A stretch of 64,000 bases of DNA, from positions 868,001 through 932,000 of the forward strand of contig JASJOG010000017.1 in the NCBI GenBank assembly GCA_030142905.1. Reading direction: 5' to 3'. This document shows, in pieces, positions 47,701 to 56,900 of this stretch (positions within the stretch are counted from its first letter, which is position 1; the number at the start of each line of letters is the position of its first letter). Below the pieces are notes generated by a model that searched no databases, was not told where the DNA came from, and saw only the letters and a list, made by a program, of their open reading frames with translations. Made by a program: the position numbers and the translations under genes. The DNA is from Heliopora coerulea. Taxonomy: Eukaryota; Cnidaria; Anthozoa; Scleralcyonacea; Helioporidae.

Positions 47701-50646
47701 CACTGATTATACATATAACATGCTGGAAAGGTACCTAGCACCTGTCCTTTCTAGTATGTGCAGGCCATGAAAAAAGTCCAATTGCAGAATGTCTCATAAA
47801 GTCAACAAGAACATCATTATGCTCATCTGACCGTTCAACAATACTGCCAATAGACCATTCATTGTCATAAATACATGCATCATACTTCCCTGGTTGAAGT
47901 TCCTCATATTTCAAGTAACTCAAATCATGACATGTAGACGGTGAGATGGATTGCTGCTCACCCAAGGTAATCATCAGCCTGGAAGAAATTAACAACTTTA
48001 TCTACAACTTCCCAAGATATGGTTCTTCCTTGCTTAGGGTCAAGGTCAGCCAAGATACCCTTTTCTTTCTTGAGCTGTCTTGCTCTTTTTACCATGTGCT
48101 TTGTTACTCCAAACTCTTGCATTGTCCTCTGGCATGTCCAGCTCTGTGGTGCAAGGGTCAGCAACTTAATCTTGTCCTGCCTAGTGGCCTGCATCACTTT
48201 TTCTTTTAAGAGGGAAATCAGATGGTTGATATCCTGGCAGCTCCTAGCACTACAATCATCTGTTGTTGACTCAAAGACCTCTGTTTGCAGGTCCAATGCA
48301 TGGGTACATTTAGCTTTCACAGCAGCATGCAGTTGGCTCACTTTCCTTTTCCCATATAATATTCTGTCTCGTTTACCAACAGAACTCTTGACAGGCAAAC
48401 ATCCAAGGGAATGAGCAGCTTTTTCTAAGGAGTCAAATGAAGTCTCAGCAGGCAGATATTCCTGATCTAAATCCACCACATTTGTCTCAATTTCATTAAC
48501 TTTACCATGTGTATGCTTGTAACATTGAGGACAAAGCTTCTGACCTGGTTTCAAGTTAAGTGCATTGGCTGTTTCCTCATCAACAACCCTTAATGACTCT
48601 ATTTGACATAAATAAACAATTATCAAACATAAATTATTAATTATCACTCTCTTATTACATACATCAATAAAATCATGAAAAAAATGATAAGACTGACCAT
48701 TGCAGCTAAGCCATTTACTTAGAAAATGGTATATAACTATAATGAATAGAACTTACTGTAGATATGTTTCTTGTGCACAGAAAATGGATCTGAACACTAT
48801 TTTTGTAAGCTTTAGTAGCAAGTCAGATATACTTTTTCATGATGCAGATAAATTTGATTCTCATCTTTTAACTGAATTCTACATCTCCACTGAATTAAGT
48901 GCCTGTCAGGTTCTTTAAATTCAAAAATAGGTAAAAGTCCTTTCTTTCTACAGTATGTCAACTTATGACAATCTTCATTCAAAGACTCTCCTATTTTGCA
49001 GTTAGATAAATGAGTTGAAGCCATGTTTGATCTCAGCAGAAATCAATAGTGCATTTAACTTTATAGTATCATGAATGATGCAATGTCTCTAGAAGATGAT
49101 GCAGTTCCTCTGCAGGATTGCATAACAACTATAGAAGATATAACTATCCTAGACCTGTACATTATGTACAACAATCTGTACTAAAATGAAAAAATAAAGG
49201 CACAATTTAAATCTTATGTACAAGTTATATTTTACCAGTACAATTTTATATCAACAATAAATTGATAAATTATTAAATTGATGAGCAAGCTTAAATACAC
49301 TATTAAATTAAATGAATGAAATTCTTAAAAGTTGACAAGTTCTTTAGACATTGTCCTGGTAGGCATGGTCAAAATTTGTTAGAATTAGAGCCAAAACAAG
49401 AAGATATTTAAAGATGAAGGAAGTGAGGAACAAATTCAGAACATTGCCCACATATAGCTTAAAGCTCAAAAAAGCACAAAACATAGCATAATTGCCCACA
49501 TGGTGAAATCCCCTCTAGTGTGAGGGTCAACACTCAGCATATTCTATTTTATAGTGATGTTTGAACCCTATTATATCATAAACAATAAACAGAATAGTAA
49601 AAAGCTTTCTGCTACATAAACTTCTATACCAATATACTTCAAAAGATTTAAGACTTACAATATGTGAGAAATCTCTTTTGTGTAATTGTACATCTAAATT
49701 TGAAAAAATAATCTGATAATGAAACAAAATCAAAGTTTATGTTATTGTTAGTAATGAAACTATATAAGATATGATTAAAATAATCATACATTTAAAATCC
49801 TCAAGTATAAATTGGCTATAGTAGGAAGAATCAGCCATTTCTTTACAAAGGTGACCATATTATGAAGATTTAAAAAGTCTCAAAAATGAATCATGCGTGA
49901 ATCTTCCACTGAAAATGGGCCACGCCCTAAAATCTGAGGAGCTGTAACTTTGGTAGTATTTAAATTTTTGGCCTAAAATTTTGCATGACCTTATCTTTTC
50001 CTTTACTACATACATGGACAAAATATCATAAGAATATGAGAGGGTCAACATGGAACCTTTGGGTGAGTTGGCATGGAATGACCCATGAGCTTTCTTCATG
50101 AATCCTAAATGATTGCTAATTGTTCCTTTTGTATCAGTCATCTTCGAAAACCAAGACATACAGGTACAGCAAACACATTGAGTAAACCACTCTTGCAAAC
50201 TTACCAAATTGTTCGCTTGGGATTTGGGGGAAACAATGGATTAATGACATGAAATATGCGTGACACTTTTGTAATGCCCACAAAGTCAGAATTTTGTTTG
50301 TGAAACTCTGGAAGCGTATTCTTCAGTTGACCCAAAACTTCTCAAACCAGAGTTAGAGTAGCGCTAAGCTTGCCATGTTTGATAATGAGAAAATTTCATA
50401 ATTAACCATGAAATCTTCTTTCCACAGTTTAACCAAGGCAGGTCACATGGGAATTCATCAATATTAATGGTAGACCTTTCGCCCAACAGCTATATGTCAT
50501 GTCTTGAATATTTGAACAAAATTCTAAGTTTTGTCACCCACCTTTTCCTCGCATGACATACACAAGCTCTCAACGCTCATTGGCATTTGATCATCATCGT
50601 CAGCATTAATTTCTTGGAATATTGGTTGCTTTTTATCGTCATCCAT
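23932..50646 (-). CDS. ZPR1: ZPR1 zinc-finger protein, 13 exons, 455 aa
   Basis: Exons: 50542-50646, 41175-41333, 36665-36755, 36215-36285, 33012-33261, 32516-32559, 32093-32159, 31028-31111, 30809-30885, 29423-29533, 28181-28273, 26977-27045, 23932-24078. All junctions are GT-AG and keep frame (1368 nt with stop). Two ZPR1 modules are visible: C4 finger C29/C32 with C58/C61, then [31 protein letters not shown]; second finger C248/C251 with C277/C280, then [24 protein letters not shown] and [14 protein letters not shown]. Length is close to the human protein. In animals and yeast ZPR1 binds eEF1A and acts in its folding and in growth signalling, shuttling between cytoplasm and nucleus. It is head-to-head with TOMM40. 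Introns total about 25 kb and are rich in transposons, while exons are intact. The start is the only ATG before the acidic N-terminus. The exon 10 donor (AGT|GTATGT) is the least certain boundary. Confidence 0.96.
24291..24382. repeat. (TA)n-rich microsatellite
   Basis: TATATA runs are broken by GATT and CTAC units. It directly abuts the left end of the Penelope-like element, so it was probably the insertion target. Confidence 0.9.
24409..24462 (-). ncRNA. candidate hammerhead ribozyme in the Penelope-like terminal repeat
   Basis: On the minus strand the core box CTGATGA (24444-24450) is followed by a 3-bp stem (CGC/GCG with a 6-base loop and a U.U at its base) and then GAAAC (24425-24429). 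A short stem III (ACT/AGT) and cleavage position GTA follow, and stem I is GTTGC paired with GTGAC (two wobbles). Hammerhead motifs are established in Penelope-like elements. Only this end has the complete core; the inverted copy at 25598-25655 lacks CTGATGA. Activity is not shown. Confidence 0.6.
24502..25597 (-). pseudogene. Penelope-like polyprotein, C-terminal part: RT end plus GIY-YIG endonuclease
   Basis: Open frame of about 364 codons with no stop, entering from the truncation point. It starts with [12 protein letters not shown], the RT catalytic YRDD box, continues with [20 protein letters not shown] and [19 protein letters not shown], and then a GIY-YIG module ([43 protein letters not shown]) with Cys pairs such as [15 protein letters not shown]. 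The GIY-YIG nuclease nicks target DNA for priming. The N-terminal RT is missing, so this copy cannot act alone. The clean frame suggests recent insertion. There is no ATG at the 5' end; it is a truncated ORF, not a host gene. Confidence 0.88.
25733..25754. repeat. (TA)n microsatellite
   Basis: About 22 bp of TA repeat between the Penelope-like element and the tRNA-like sequence. Confidence 0.9.
25855..25928 (-). pseudogene. tRNA-like pseudogene
   Basis: The minus strand begins GCCTCTTTAGCTCAGTTGGC with a standard D-arm (GCTC/GAGC) and a B-box-like GAGTTCGATTCCC. The T stem and part of the acceptor stem do not pair, so it is a decayed or tRNA-derived copy. It lies next to ATAAT-type simple repeats at 25965-25996. 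Confidence 0.6.
26421..26770. repeat. GTAG/GCAG tetranucleotide satellite
   Basis: About 350 bp of GGTA units with an internal pure GGCA block at about 26666-26722. All three minus-strand frames are open and encode Leu-Pro-Thr-Tyr or Leu-Pro-Ala-Cys repeats, which are artefacts of the repeat. Confidence 0.95.
28556..28670 (+). repeat. tRNA-derived SINE-like sequence
   Basis: A-box-like and B-box-like segments (TCTCGACTGG..., GCGAGTTCGAG) are followed by a GCAGTGTAGGATGATTCTCGC tail region at 28646-28666 that matches the tail at about 18745-18770. It lies in ZPR1 intron 10. Confidence 0.45.
29943..30710. mobile_element. non-autonomous hAT element, 768 bp
   Basis: The ends are TAAGGATGAGCCGATTA and, reverse-complemented from the right, TAAGGATCAGCCGATTA. 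A perfect 8-bp target duplication GTAGAAAG flanks it at 29935-29942 and 30711-30718. Subterminal regions carry many TAATCGGCCGATTA-type repeats at both ends, possibly transposase sites. There is no coding frame of note. It lies in ZPR1 intron 9. Confidence 0.92.
31311..31900. mobile_element. TTAA-flanked repeat family, copy 1
   Basis: It starts GAAATGCCAAATGGA right after TTAA (31307-31310). An internal inverted copy of the end lies at 31448-31490, giving a local foldback. The rest (to about 31900) aligns in reverse with 54740-55526. It lies in ZPR1 intron 7. The far end was not defined. Confidence 0.65.
32588..32945. repeat. CT-rich (CCTT)n-type low-complexity tract
   Basis: About 360 bp almost wholly C and T on the plus strand. 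It sits just downstream of the ZPR1 exon 5 donor, on the polypurine strand of the transcript. It could favour triplex or R-loop structures. Confidence 0.95.
35306..35384. repeat. hairpin-forming inverted repeat
   Basis: The left arm 35306-35340 and right arm 35355-35384 share ATGTTATGATTT and CCGGATTTGTGTTTAA. It is flanked by (AT)n tracts at 35256-35275 and 35384-35400. Confidence 0.8.
35443..35520 (-). pseudogene. tRNA-like sequence (left arm)
   Basis: The minus strand has a D-arm GTAGCTCAGAGGTCAGAGC, an anticodon-like arm CCGAT-loop-TTCGG, and a T-arm-like TTGGGTTAGATTCCCGG. Position 33 of the loop is C rather than T and the acceptor stem is uncertain. It looks tRNA-derived, not a working tRNA. 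Confidence 0.55.
35588..35661 (+). pseudogene. tRNA-like sequence (right arm)
   Basis: Inverted partner of the 35443-35520 segment. It keeps the B-box GGGTTCGATTC better than its partner, but its D-arm has CTCAGTAGTTCAGAGG. It is tRNA-derived. Confidence 0.55.
36137..36184. repeat. (AACG/AAAG)n microsatellite
   Basis: AACGAACGAACG with interspersed AAAG units, close to ZPR1 exon 4. Confidence 0.9.
36490..36560. repeat. (TTTA/GTTT)n microsatellite
   Basis: TTTATTTATTTA followed by GTTTGTTTGTTT units. Confidence 0.9.
38208..38738. mobile_element. 531-bp TTAA-flanked MITE
   Basis: The ends GGTGGTAGTTAACCCTAAAT and, inverted, GGTGTTAGTTAACCCTAAAT are flanked by TTAA at 38204-38207 and 38739-38742. 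The interior has no recognisable transposase. TTAA targets fit piggyBac or Kolobok classes; which one is not decided. It lies in ZPR1 intron 2. Confidence 0.8.
39511..40785. mobile_element. inverted-repeat element with TTAGGG-like blocks in both arms
   Basis: The arms share CTTAAATAGATGA, ATCATCTTTCTAGGGG and an outer AACACAGT. Just inside each arm is a degenerate telomere-like array: TTAGGGTTAGG-type at about 39598-39665 and the mirror CCCTAA-type at about 40610-40675. The centre is occupied by a separate pogo-like MITE. Boundaries are set by where arm similarity fades. It lies in ZPR1 intron 2. Confidence 0.65.
39810..40591. mobile_element. pogo/Tigger-like MITE, 782 bp, nested
   Basis: The left end CAGTGGAACCTC follows TA at 39808-39809. 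The right end GGGGTTCCACTG closes the inverted repeat, followed by CA, probably a mutated TA. The text after the left end (GATACAGCC, TTTGTCCCGGC) has the style of pogo termini. No transposase is present. Confidence 0.75.
41795..41965. mobile_element. TTAA repeat family, copy 3 (fragment)
   Basis: A diverged foldback resembling the 31311-31490 foldback. TTTGGAATACTGATCCAAA on the left is mirrored by GGATCAGAGCATCCAAA on the right, and CTTGTAACATCCCA matches the tail of copy 2. Confidence 0.55.
42135..43356. mobile_element. non-autonomous hAT element, 1.2 kb
   Basis: The termini CAGTGGCGGATTAA and, inverted, CAGTGGCGGATTAA match at the ends, a typical hAT terminus. The expected 8-bp duplication has decayed: GGTACGCA on the left, TGTATATC on the right. 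No coding frame remains. It lies in ZPR1 intron 1. Confidence 0.8.
43391..45250 (-). mobile_element. Crypton-like element relic, copy B
   Basis: Shares the CGCGAAGCGCGGTGCGAGGG block (43403-43430 here) with copy A, and the 45019-45230 block inverted. The recombinase relic is on the minus strand: [20 protein letters not shown] near 44700, [17 protein letters not shown] and [14 protein letters not shown] at 44141-44335, [20 protein letters not shown] at about 44050-44110. The catalytic HxxR box has become YxxH and there are stops. It lies in ZPR1 intron 1. Compared with copy A, the shared left block is in the opposite orientation to the gene. Confidence 0.7.
43810..43860. repeat. perfect 19-bp hairpin
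   Basis: Arms GAAACGAAAACTTCACAAT (43810-43828) and its exact complement (43842-43860) around a 13-base loop. It lies inside Crypton copy B. Confidence 0.9.
45782..46009 (+). pseudogene. possible hAT-type transposase C-terminal fragment
   Basis: [20 protein letters not shown] resembles the hAT dimerisation motif (SNAxVERxFS), followed by a [15 protein letters not shown] region. It is short, isolated and ends in a stop. The assignment is tentative. Confidence 0.4.
46746..50084 (-). mobile_element. long-TIR DNA transposon relic, 3.3 kb
   Basis: Long inverted arms: 46746-47484 and 49361-50084, each more than 700 bp. They begin GTGTCATTCCATG on the left and GGGTCATTCCATG on the right. Both arms even encode the same accidental 68-codon frame. 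Between them lie the N- and C-terminal ends of a transposase-like protein on the minus strand. The target duplication is unclear (ATAA versus ATGA next to the ends). It lies in ZPR1 intron 1. The superfamily was not identified. Confidence 0.85.
47735..49024 (-). pseudogene. internally deleted transposase-like gene of unnamed family
   Basis: Pieces in order on the minus strand: 49024-48812 ([20 protein letters not shown], ending KVYLT next to a GT donor-like site), 48647-47958 ([61 protein letters not shown]) and, in another frame, 47995-47735 ([40 protein letters not shown]). I recall the same N- and C-terminal signatures in uncharacterised cnidarian proteins, where a long middle region separates them. 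Here that middle, probably the catalytic core, is missing. Cys/His pairs suggest a zinc-binding N-terminus. Confidence 0.65.
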
Positions 50647-50931
50647 GCTTCTGATGCTTGTATCCATCAACACAACTCTTTCATAACATCATAAAACTAA
50701 AAGCCAGCGGGTAACAACAATATATGTCAACGAAGATCACTGATTTTCAATACGTACAGTTTTACTCACTTGAGGTGGAGGGCATTACCGATTGCCGAAC
50801 AATTACATGGTTAGGAAACAATTTCACGAAGTATTGGCTTTACTTTCATACTATTCCGCTGACCATCGCCGCTTCCAGTTCCATGAAGAATTACACGAAG
50901 AACATTCTTGAGCACATGTAGCGGTGGAAGG
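50647..50931. promoter_or_regulatory. bidirectional ZPR1/TOMM40 promoter region
   Basis: Only 285 bp separate the divergent start codons, so both 5' UTRs and core promoters must lie here or in unseen upstream exons. An ETS-like site (CCGCTTCC, about 50869-50876) lies near the TOMM40 side. No TATA box stands out on either side, as is usual for housekeeping pairs. Confidence 0.7.
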
Positions 50932-53900
50932 ATGGGTAATGTGAATGCAGCAAGTCCTCCTAATGCATTTTCTTCGTCTCCTGGTAGCCCGCCGCCACCG
51001 CCTCCACTCACAGCCCCACCACCAGCTTCTGCGGGGTCTCCAAACAAAATTATTCCCGTAATATCCATTGGAAACCCCGGCAGTTTTGAGGAGTTGCATA
51101 AGAAATGTAAAGGTGAGATCAAACAGTTATTTTAGTGATACAACTATACTGGAAAGCTGACAAGGGCTTGATTAAGGTTGATTATTTTGGAAGTGATGGA
51201 ATAGCGTACTTCCCTAAAAATTTTACTTAGAAGCTCTGAAGTCATGAAAACTTCTGTGAAATGTGCTGCTTATTGCATAATTAAACCTCATAAATACTTT
51301 TAAAGTTTTTTCTTTGCGAAATACCAACGTTAATGTTGGAGAAAGGGTATTTCATTTAGTGGTTTAATGTTTAACAAGGGTTGTCAGGGCTTGCTGTAAC
51401 TAAATACTCCATCTGAATTGACCTTGTTAAGTACAGTACAGTATCTTCTCCCCCAAAATAATATACTTTGGGTCAGAGGTGTGGTCCTAAAATTTTAAAA
51501 GGGGAACCACAGATCTGCATATGAGTGATCTGAATATAAGGGATACTCTTGGCAAATAGAAGACTAGGTGAGTGCATGCTTAACTACCACAACCTTGCTT
51601 GAGATTGAGTAGACTTGTTTCAAGTTGGGTGTGTTCTCAATTCCTTGAAAGTTTGATGGTGATGTATATTTAAATGTATGTGGTATTATTAATGGTGCAT
51701 AATATGTAAATTTATTGACAAATTAGCTTTCATTCATTGACCTAGGACTTGATTATAGCATCAAAACATACTGTAATGTCAGGTTATGCCATATTAACAA
51801 TTAAAGCAATGGAAAATCTCATACAATCAAATTCCAATGAACAATGGAACAAGCAAGAGACAATTCAACATCTCTTGTGCAAGAATAATTGTAATCATTT
51901 TCTGTTTACATGTAAAGGTTGTTCTACTTGTACTCTTATGTGATTCCTAACAATCTCAATTGAGTTCCTGATATATCCTGATAATTTGATTGCCAGTAAC
52001 CCTTAGTGATGACTATTCTCATTTAACCTTTTGGTCCAGTTCACATACATGTTATCCTGCTGCAGCTGGACTTAAAAATGGTTATATGTTCCTTTGTAGG
52101 TGTTGATACAGTAAAATTCTTCCTGTATCACTAATAAATATTTTAAATCAGACCATACTTGTATGGAATGTGGTACTGTGCTGTATACTTCAGGCTTCAG
52201 AGAAAGATCAGTCATATCTTTATGACTATACAATAAGTGATAAACATTCTGTAAATTGATTACTTTAGTGGTATAAGCAAAACCAAACTTAATATATGGC
52301 TCTTTTGTACTTACGTGAAGCAAGTCCTACTGTGTAATTTAAGATGTTGTACATGTACTACCACATCACTTCACCACTCTTTGGTTCATTATTAGGAAGG
52401 TTTCTTGACAGTCACAGCTTTATAAAGAAAGTTATACCATGTTAGGACCAGTTGTAAGTGGTCACTTTCTTCTTGAAAATATTTATCATTACATATTGTT
52501 TTAACTCTGTGGAAAAGATTCTTGCATACTAAAGATTTAGTATCAGGATGGTTGAATGATGCTTAGTACACAGGCAGTCAAAAAGAACTGCTCACCAGCA
52601 GGGCAGATAGTGATATTAAGTAACATTATCACAGAACAACAAAACACCAAAAATAAGACTTGAAACTATAAGTGAGGGAAAATTTAACAGTTTGTGGGCC
52701 CTCCTCTGGCCTTGATGATCACTTCACATCTGCTAGACATGCTGTTGATCAAATTAACTAAGCGTTCGTGTGGAAGTCTTTCCCAGGCAGCATTGACAGC
52801 TGTACATAGTTCTTTCACATTTGTCAATCGCTGTTTCTCCAAGATGTCACTGACACTTCTTTGACTGCTGCCCACACAAACAGTGATCTCTCTTGGTGAG
52901 TAGCCTTCCTCTAATCATGCAAACACCTTCCTGCAATTTTCAAGGCTTATCCTTGGTTTTGAACCCATAGTCTTCACAGTTCACACCTGGCCTGAGATTC
53001 TCACTGTACCAATCACTCAAAGTGATGTTCTGATAAATTCGGAAAAGACCATACCTTCCCTTGAAAACTGCTTAAAATGGCAAATCTTGACAAAAATTGT
53101 GGGTAATTCCTTAAACCCTACTGATATAAAATGTTCTGGCATGCAGGTTAACTAAGGTCTTTGGTGCAGGTTGTAAGTGATTGTAACCCTTCACTGTGCA
53201 AAAAGTCGAGCTTGAGCAGTTCTTTTTGACTGCCTGTGTATAAATACCTGCCTTTAAGCATTCAGTTTCAAGTCTTGCCAGCTGATTTCCTCTAAAAATT
53301 TCCTCTAGAAAAAGATTAGTCTTGGTGGAGATGTTTGTTTCATAAAGGAGTCTTTCCTATGAAAAAAGCAGGCTAGTTGTACACACTGTATGTGAACAGA
53401 CTTACAACATTAAAACTGACAAAGTGTCATCTGGATTTAATGATACTGTAGCTGTTGGATTTTCAAAATAGAATCTTTTGAATTAACAACATGATAGCAA
53501 TACTTAGGTACAAGATCTTAGTGAGATTTGTGGTAAGATAAGAGAAATACTAAATAGACAGGGAAGGATATCCTTTTTATTATTTTTTGGTGAACCATAA
53601 AACTTAAGGAAGATGGAGCAGTGGGTGCAAGTCATCATTAAGAGTCTTTGACTAGCTATTATTCTTATAAAGCTGCAGTGGTTTTGTAGAAACATTCCAT
53701 TATCTTTCAGTTACTGGATATGTTTTTAATTCTCCATATGTTGATGTTGGTAATGTAGAACATATCCCAGGTCTCATATTCTTTGCTATCTAAAGTAACA
53801 CTGGTATTACTTGCTTGTTTGGTCATCTTTTTGACAATGTTATTACTAACAAGTTTGAAATTGTGCTTGATGACTTAATTTGCCAATTTGTTGTGAACCA

Positions 53901-56900
53901 AAACACAAAGAATAAATATACTGTCATACAGTACCATACTTGCTGGCAAAGAGTTAACATTTTTAACAAGCAAATCATACTGTAGTCATTAACTGTGGCT
54001 GAAAAGGAGGTTGAAATGCTTGTGGATACAAGAAGGATGAAATGCTTGTGGATACAAAGAATGTTGAAATGCAAACTCCTAGCCAGGCAGCCATCACCAA
54101 CCTTGTGCTAAATAAGATTATCTAACATTAGCTGGAATTAACCCATTGAGAGTTAATGGCTCACTTTAGTTAACTTTACTCTAACACCAAATGATTTAAC
54201 TTGTCACAGGGGCAAGTCCAGGGCATTAAAAGGTTAAATACAATATGAAAGGTCACCTAAGGTTGGAAAGGGTTTGCCCAACAGCAGCAGCTACCCCATA
54301 TTATTGCTGTGGGTCTTTAGTTATTTGTGAAGTCTCCATTATTCATAATGGTTACAGTACGTGGTTGGGGGTGCAAATTTTAACAGTATTTGTGTTTGAT
54401 TTTAGATGTGTTTCCCCAGTGTTTTGAAGGTGCAAAGGTTACTTTGAATAAAGGACTAAGTAGTCATTTTCAAGTCAACCATAGTTTAGCATTGAGTTCC
54501 CAGACCCCTGGGACATACCATTTTGGAGTTACCTATGTAGGGGATAAACAAACTGGACCTAATGAGGTACTGTCAGTATTACATTTGGCTTTTATATAAA
54601 AGTTCTTCATCTGATGCTACAAATGCTGATAAGGCTCTTTATATTAACTGAAATTACAATGATTGTAAACTACTTTGCATTGTAATTTCTAGTACAGTAT
54701 AATCCATATTAACTGAGCATACTTTATGAAATCATGTGACTTGTTTGCAGGCTCTGATTGGTTAGTACCCATGTTTGGATATGAGTATCCATTCATGGAA
54801 AATTTCCCACTGAAACTGAACTGAAGTTTGTTTTGCATGTTCAGTCTTATTAATTTATGAAAGAAACACATAACAGCTTTTGTGTGTTTAAATCTGGAGT
54901 TGGCAAACATTTTGCCATTGGGCTAATTCCATGATTTTCTGGGGCTGGTGGGCCACACTTTTGTGTCACCCAGCATCCCAAAAAGATGCTTGAAAATTTA
55001 TATCACTCTCAGCTAATAATTTAATTTTCATGTAGATGTAAAGTTCATATTTACACTTACTAGACTAGACTAGACTACTAGAGTACTAGACTGGCTAGTC
55101 AGGTAGTGAGAAATAATGCTTGGGGAACATGTTGGCTGGCCAAATAACATTATGTATAGAAAATGGTTTGTGGGCCACATGTAGCCCACTGGCCATGGTT
55201 TGCCGACCATGATTTGCCAACAACTGGTTTGAATACTGTGATTCAAACACTTTGTACATTGCTGGACTTTCATGTCACTGCATTGAAGTGGTTTTGCTTT
55301 GTTGACCAGGGTTTGATATTCATAAGGTTAACTCTGATTGGTAGTTGATGAATTTAAGGAGAATTGCTTACTTTATCATTGTGTTTATTAAGTTACAGTA
55401 AGTGCTTTTCAAAAGCTAAAAACACTCGTCTAGTGTCTCATGTTTTTTAGATGCTTTTGTCAAGTCTCACAACATCCCACATGTTTGGATCACAGTATCT
55501 AAACACAGGACTCCATTTGGTATTTCTTAAGTAATTACCACTTTGTGGTAGAGTCACGCCACTTCCAGAGCCAGTACGTTTACTCCTCCCAGAGGGTTTT
55601 TCCTTCTTACAACTGGTACAAAAGACAATAGACACCAGACAATCAGGTTTCATAAAATCCTTTGAGATCATATTATTCTTCTATTATACAAAATAAATCA
55701 TCTGGCATTAGCCTGAGTAAAATATTGAAGTATGCCCTTGCCACTTAATGGGTTAGAAAAGAAAAGATAAAAAAAAATCTTTGTTGGTATCAAAGGTTAT
55801 TTCTTGGTGCATTTATTATAAAAATCACCTCAATATACATGTACTGTAAAACAGTAATTCCCAGCTATAAGGATCAGTAATTTTAGATTTCTAAGGGGAT
55901 ACCAGCTGGCCTAAATATGTTTTCTTTATCAAACGAAGGATACTATTACTAATCCTTTAACACTTAGAAATAAGATAATTTTAGGTAATATACATATTAT
56001 AGTAGATTAGTTGTGGAGTTTTATGTATATAGTTAAGTAAGAGTAATTCAATTAATTATACATGTAATTCCCCTACATGGCCCTTTGAAAATTATTTGTG
56101 TAATGAAAGGTTACTGTGTATAAATGTATTTACTTGTAAATAATAAAAAAATGATAAAAGAAATCTTGTTCTGCACAAAACTCTCAGTCCTTAGACAGCA
56201 AAATTCTCAAGCCACCCTTGGGAGTGATTGGATGAACCTGAACAAAATTGTCTGACATTAGCCATAAAGATTCAAAGAATGAAATGCCCTCATTAGGGGT
56301 CGAAAGGTTAATCAGTCCAGGTTCTATTCCCATGAGATACATGAACCATAATTTTTTATTAATTGACAAATTGAATACTGGTATTGTTCTTTATTTTCCT
56401 GCATAGAATGTTGTTTGTTTGAATGAAGAACATAGTTTATGTATGACCTCACCTTAATATTAGCATACAACTAACCTTGATCATTGAAGGATAAAATAGG
56501 GGGCTTTGGGCCTCTTACTTTTTTAAAACTGCCTTTGTTAAGAGCTGATCTCCTGTTAAAGTACAAGGCAATCTTGCTCGTACAAGAGTGACCTTTGATG
56601 AATTGAGGAATGATGAAACATCAACCACTTGGTCATGCTTAACAATCATGATAAAAGTGCAATAATGTGTGACACAATATGCAGGATATGAACAGTCTAG
56701 TACCCTGATATTCACAGGATACTAGATGTTAAATTGGATACTAGGTGTCACAAGCTTGGTACCCCAATGAGACACCATCAAAATTTCAAAATCAGGATAG
56801 TGGACAGCTATTCAGCTCATATCCCAATGGTTGAACTGCTGCATATCAGTAAACCAAGACTGCAACTCTTCGAACTAATCCAGCTGAAAGAGCTTTGTAG

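Noticed and set aside
50811..51122. Minus-strand Gly-rich and Trp/Arg-rich frames
   Set aside because: Antisense shadows of the proline-rich TOMM40 exon 1.
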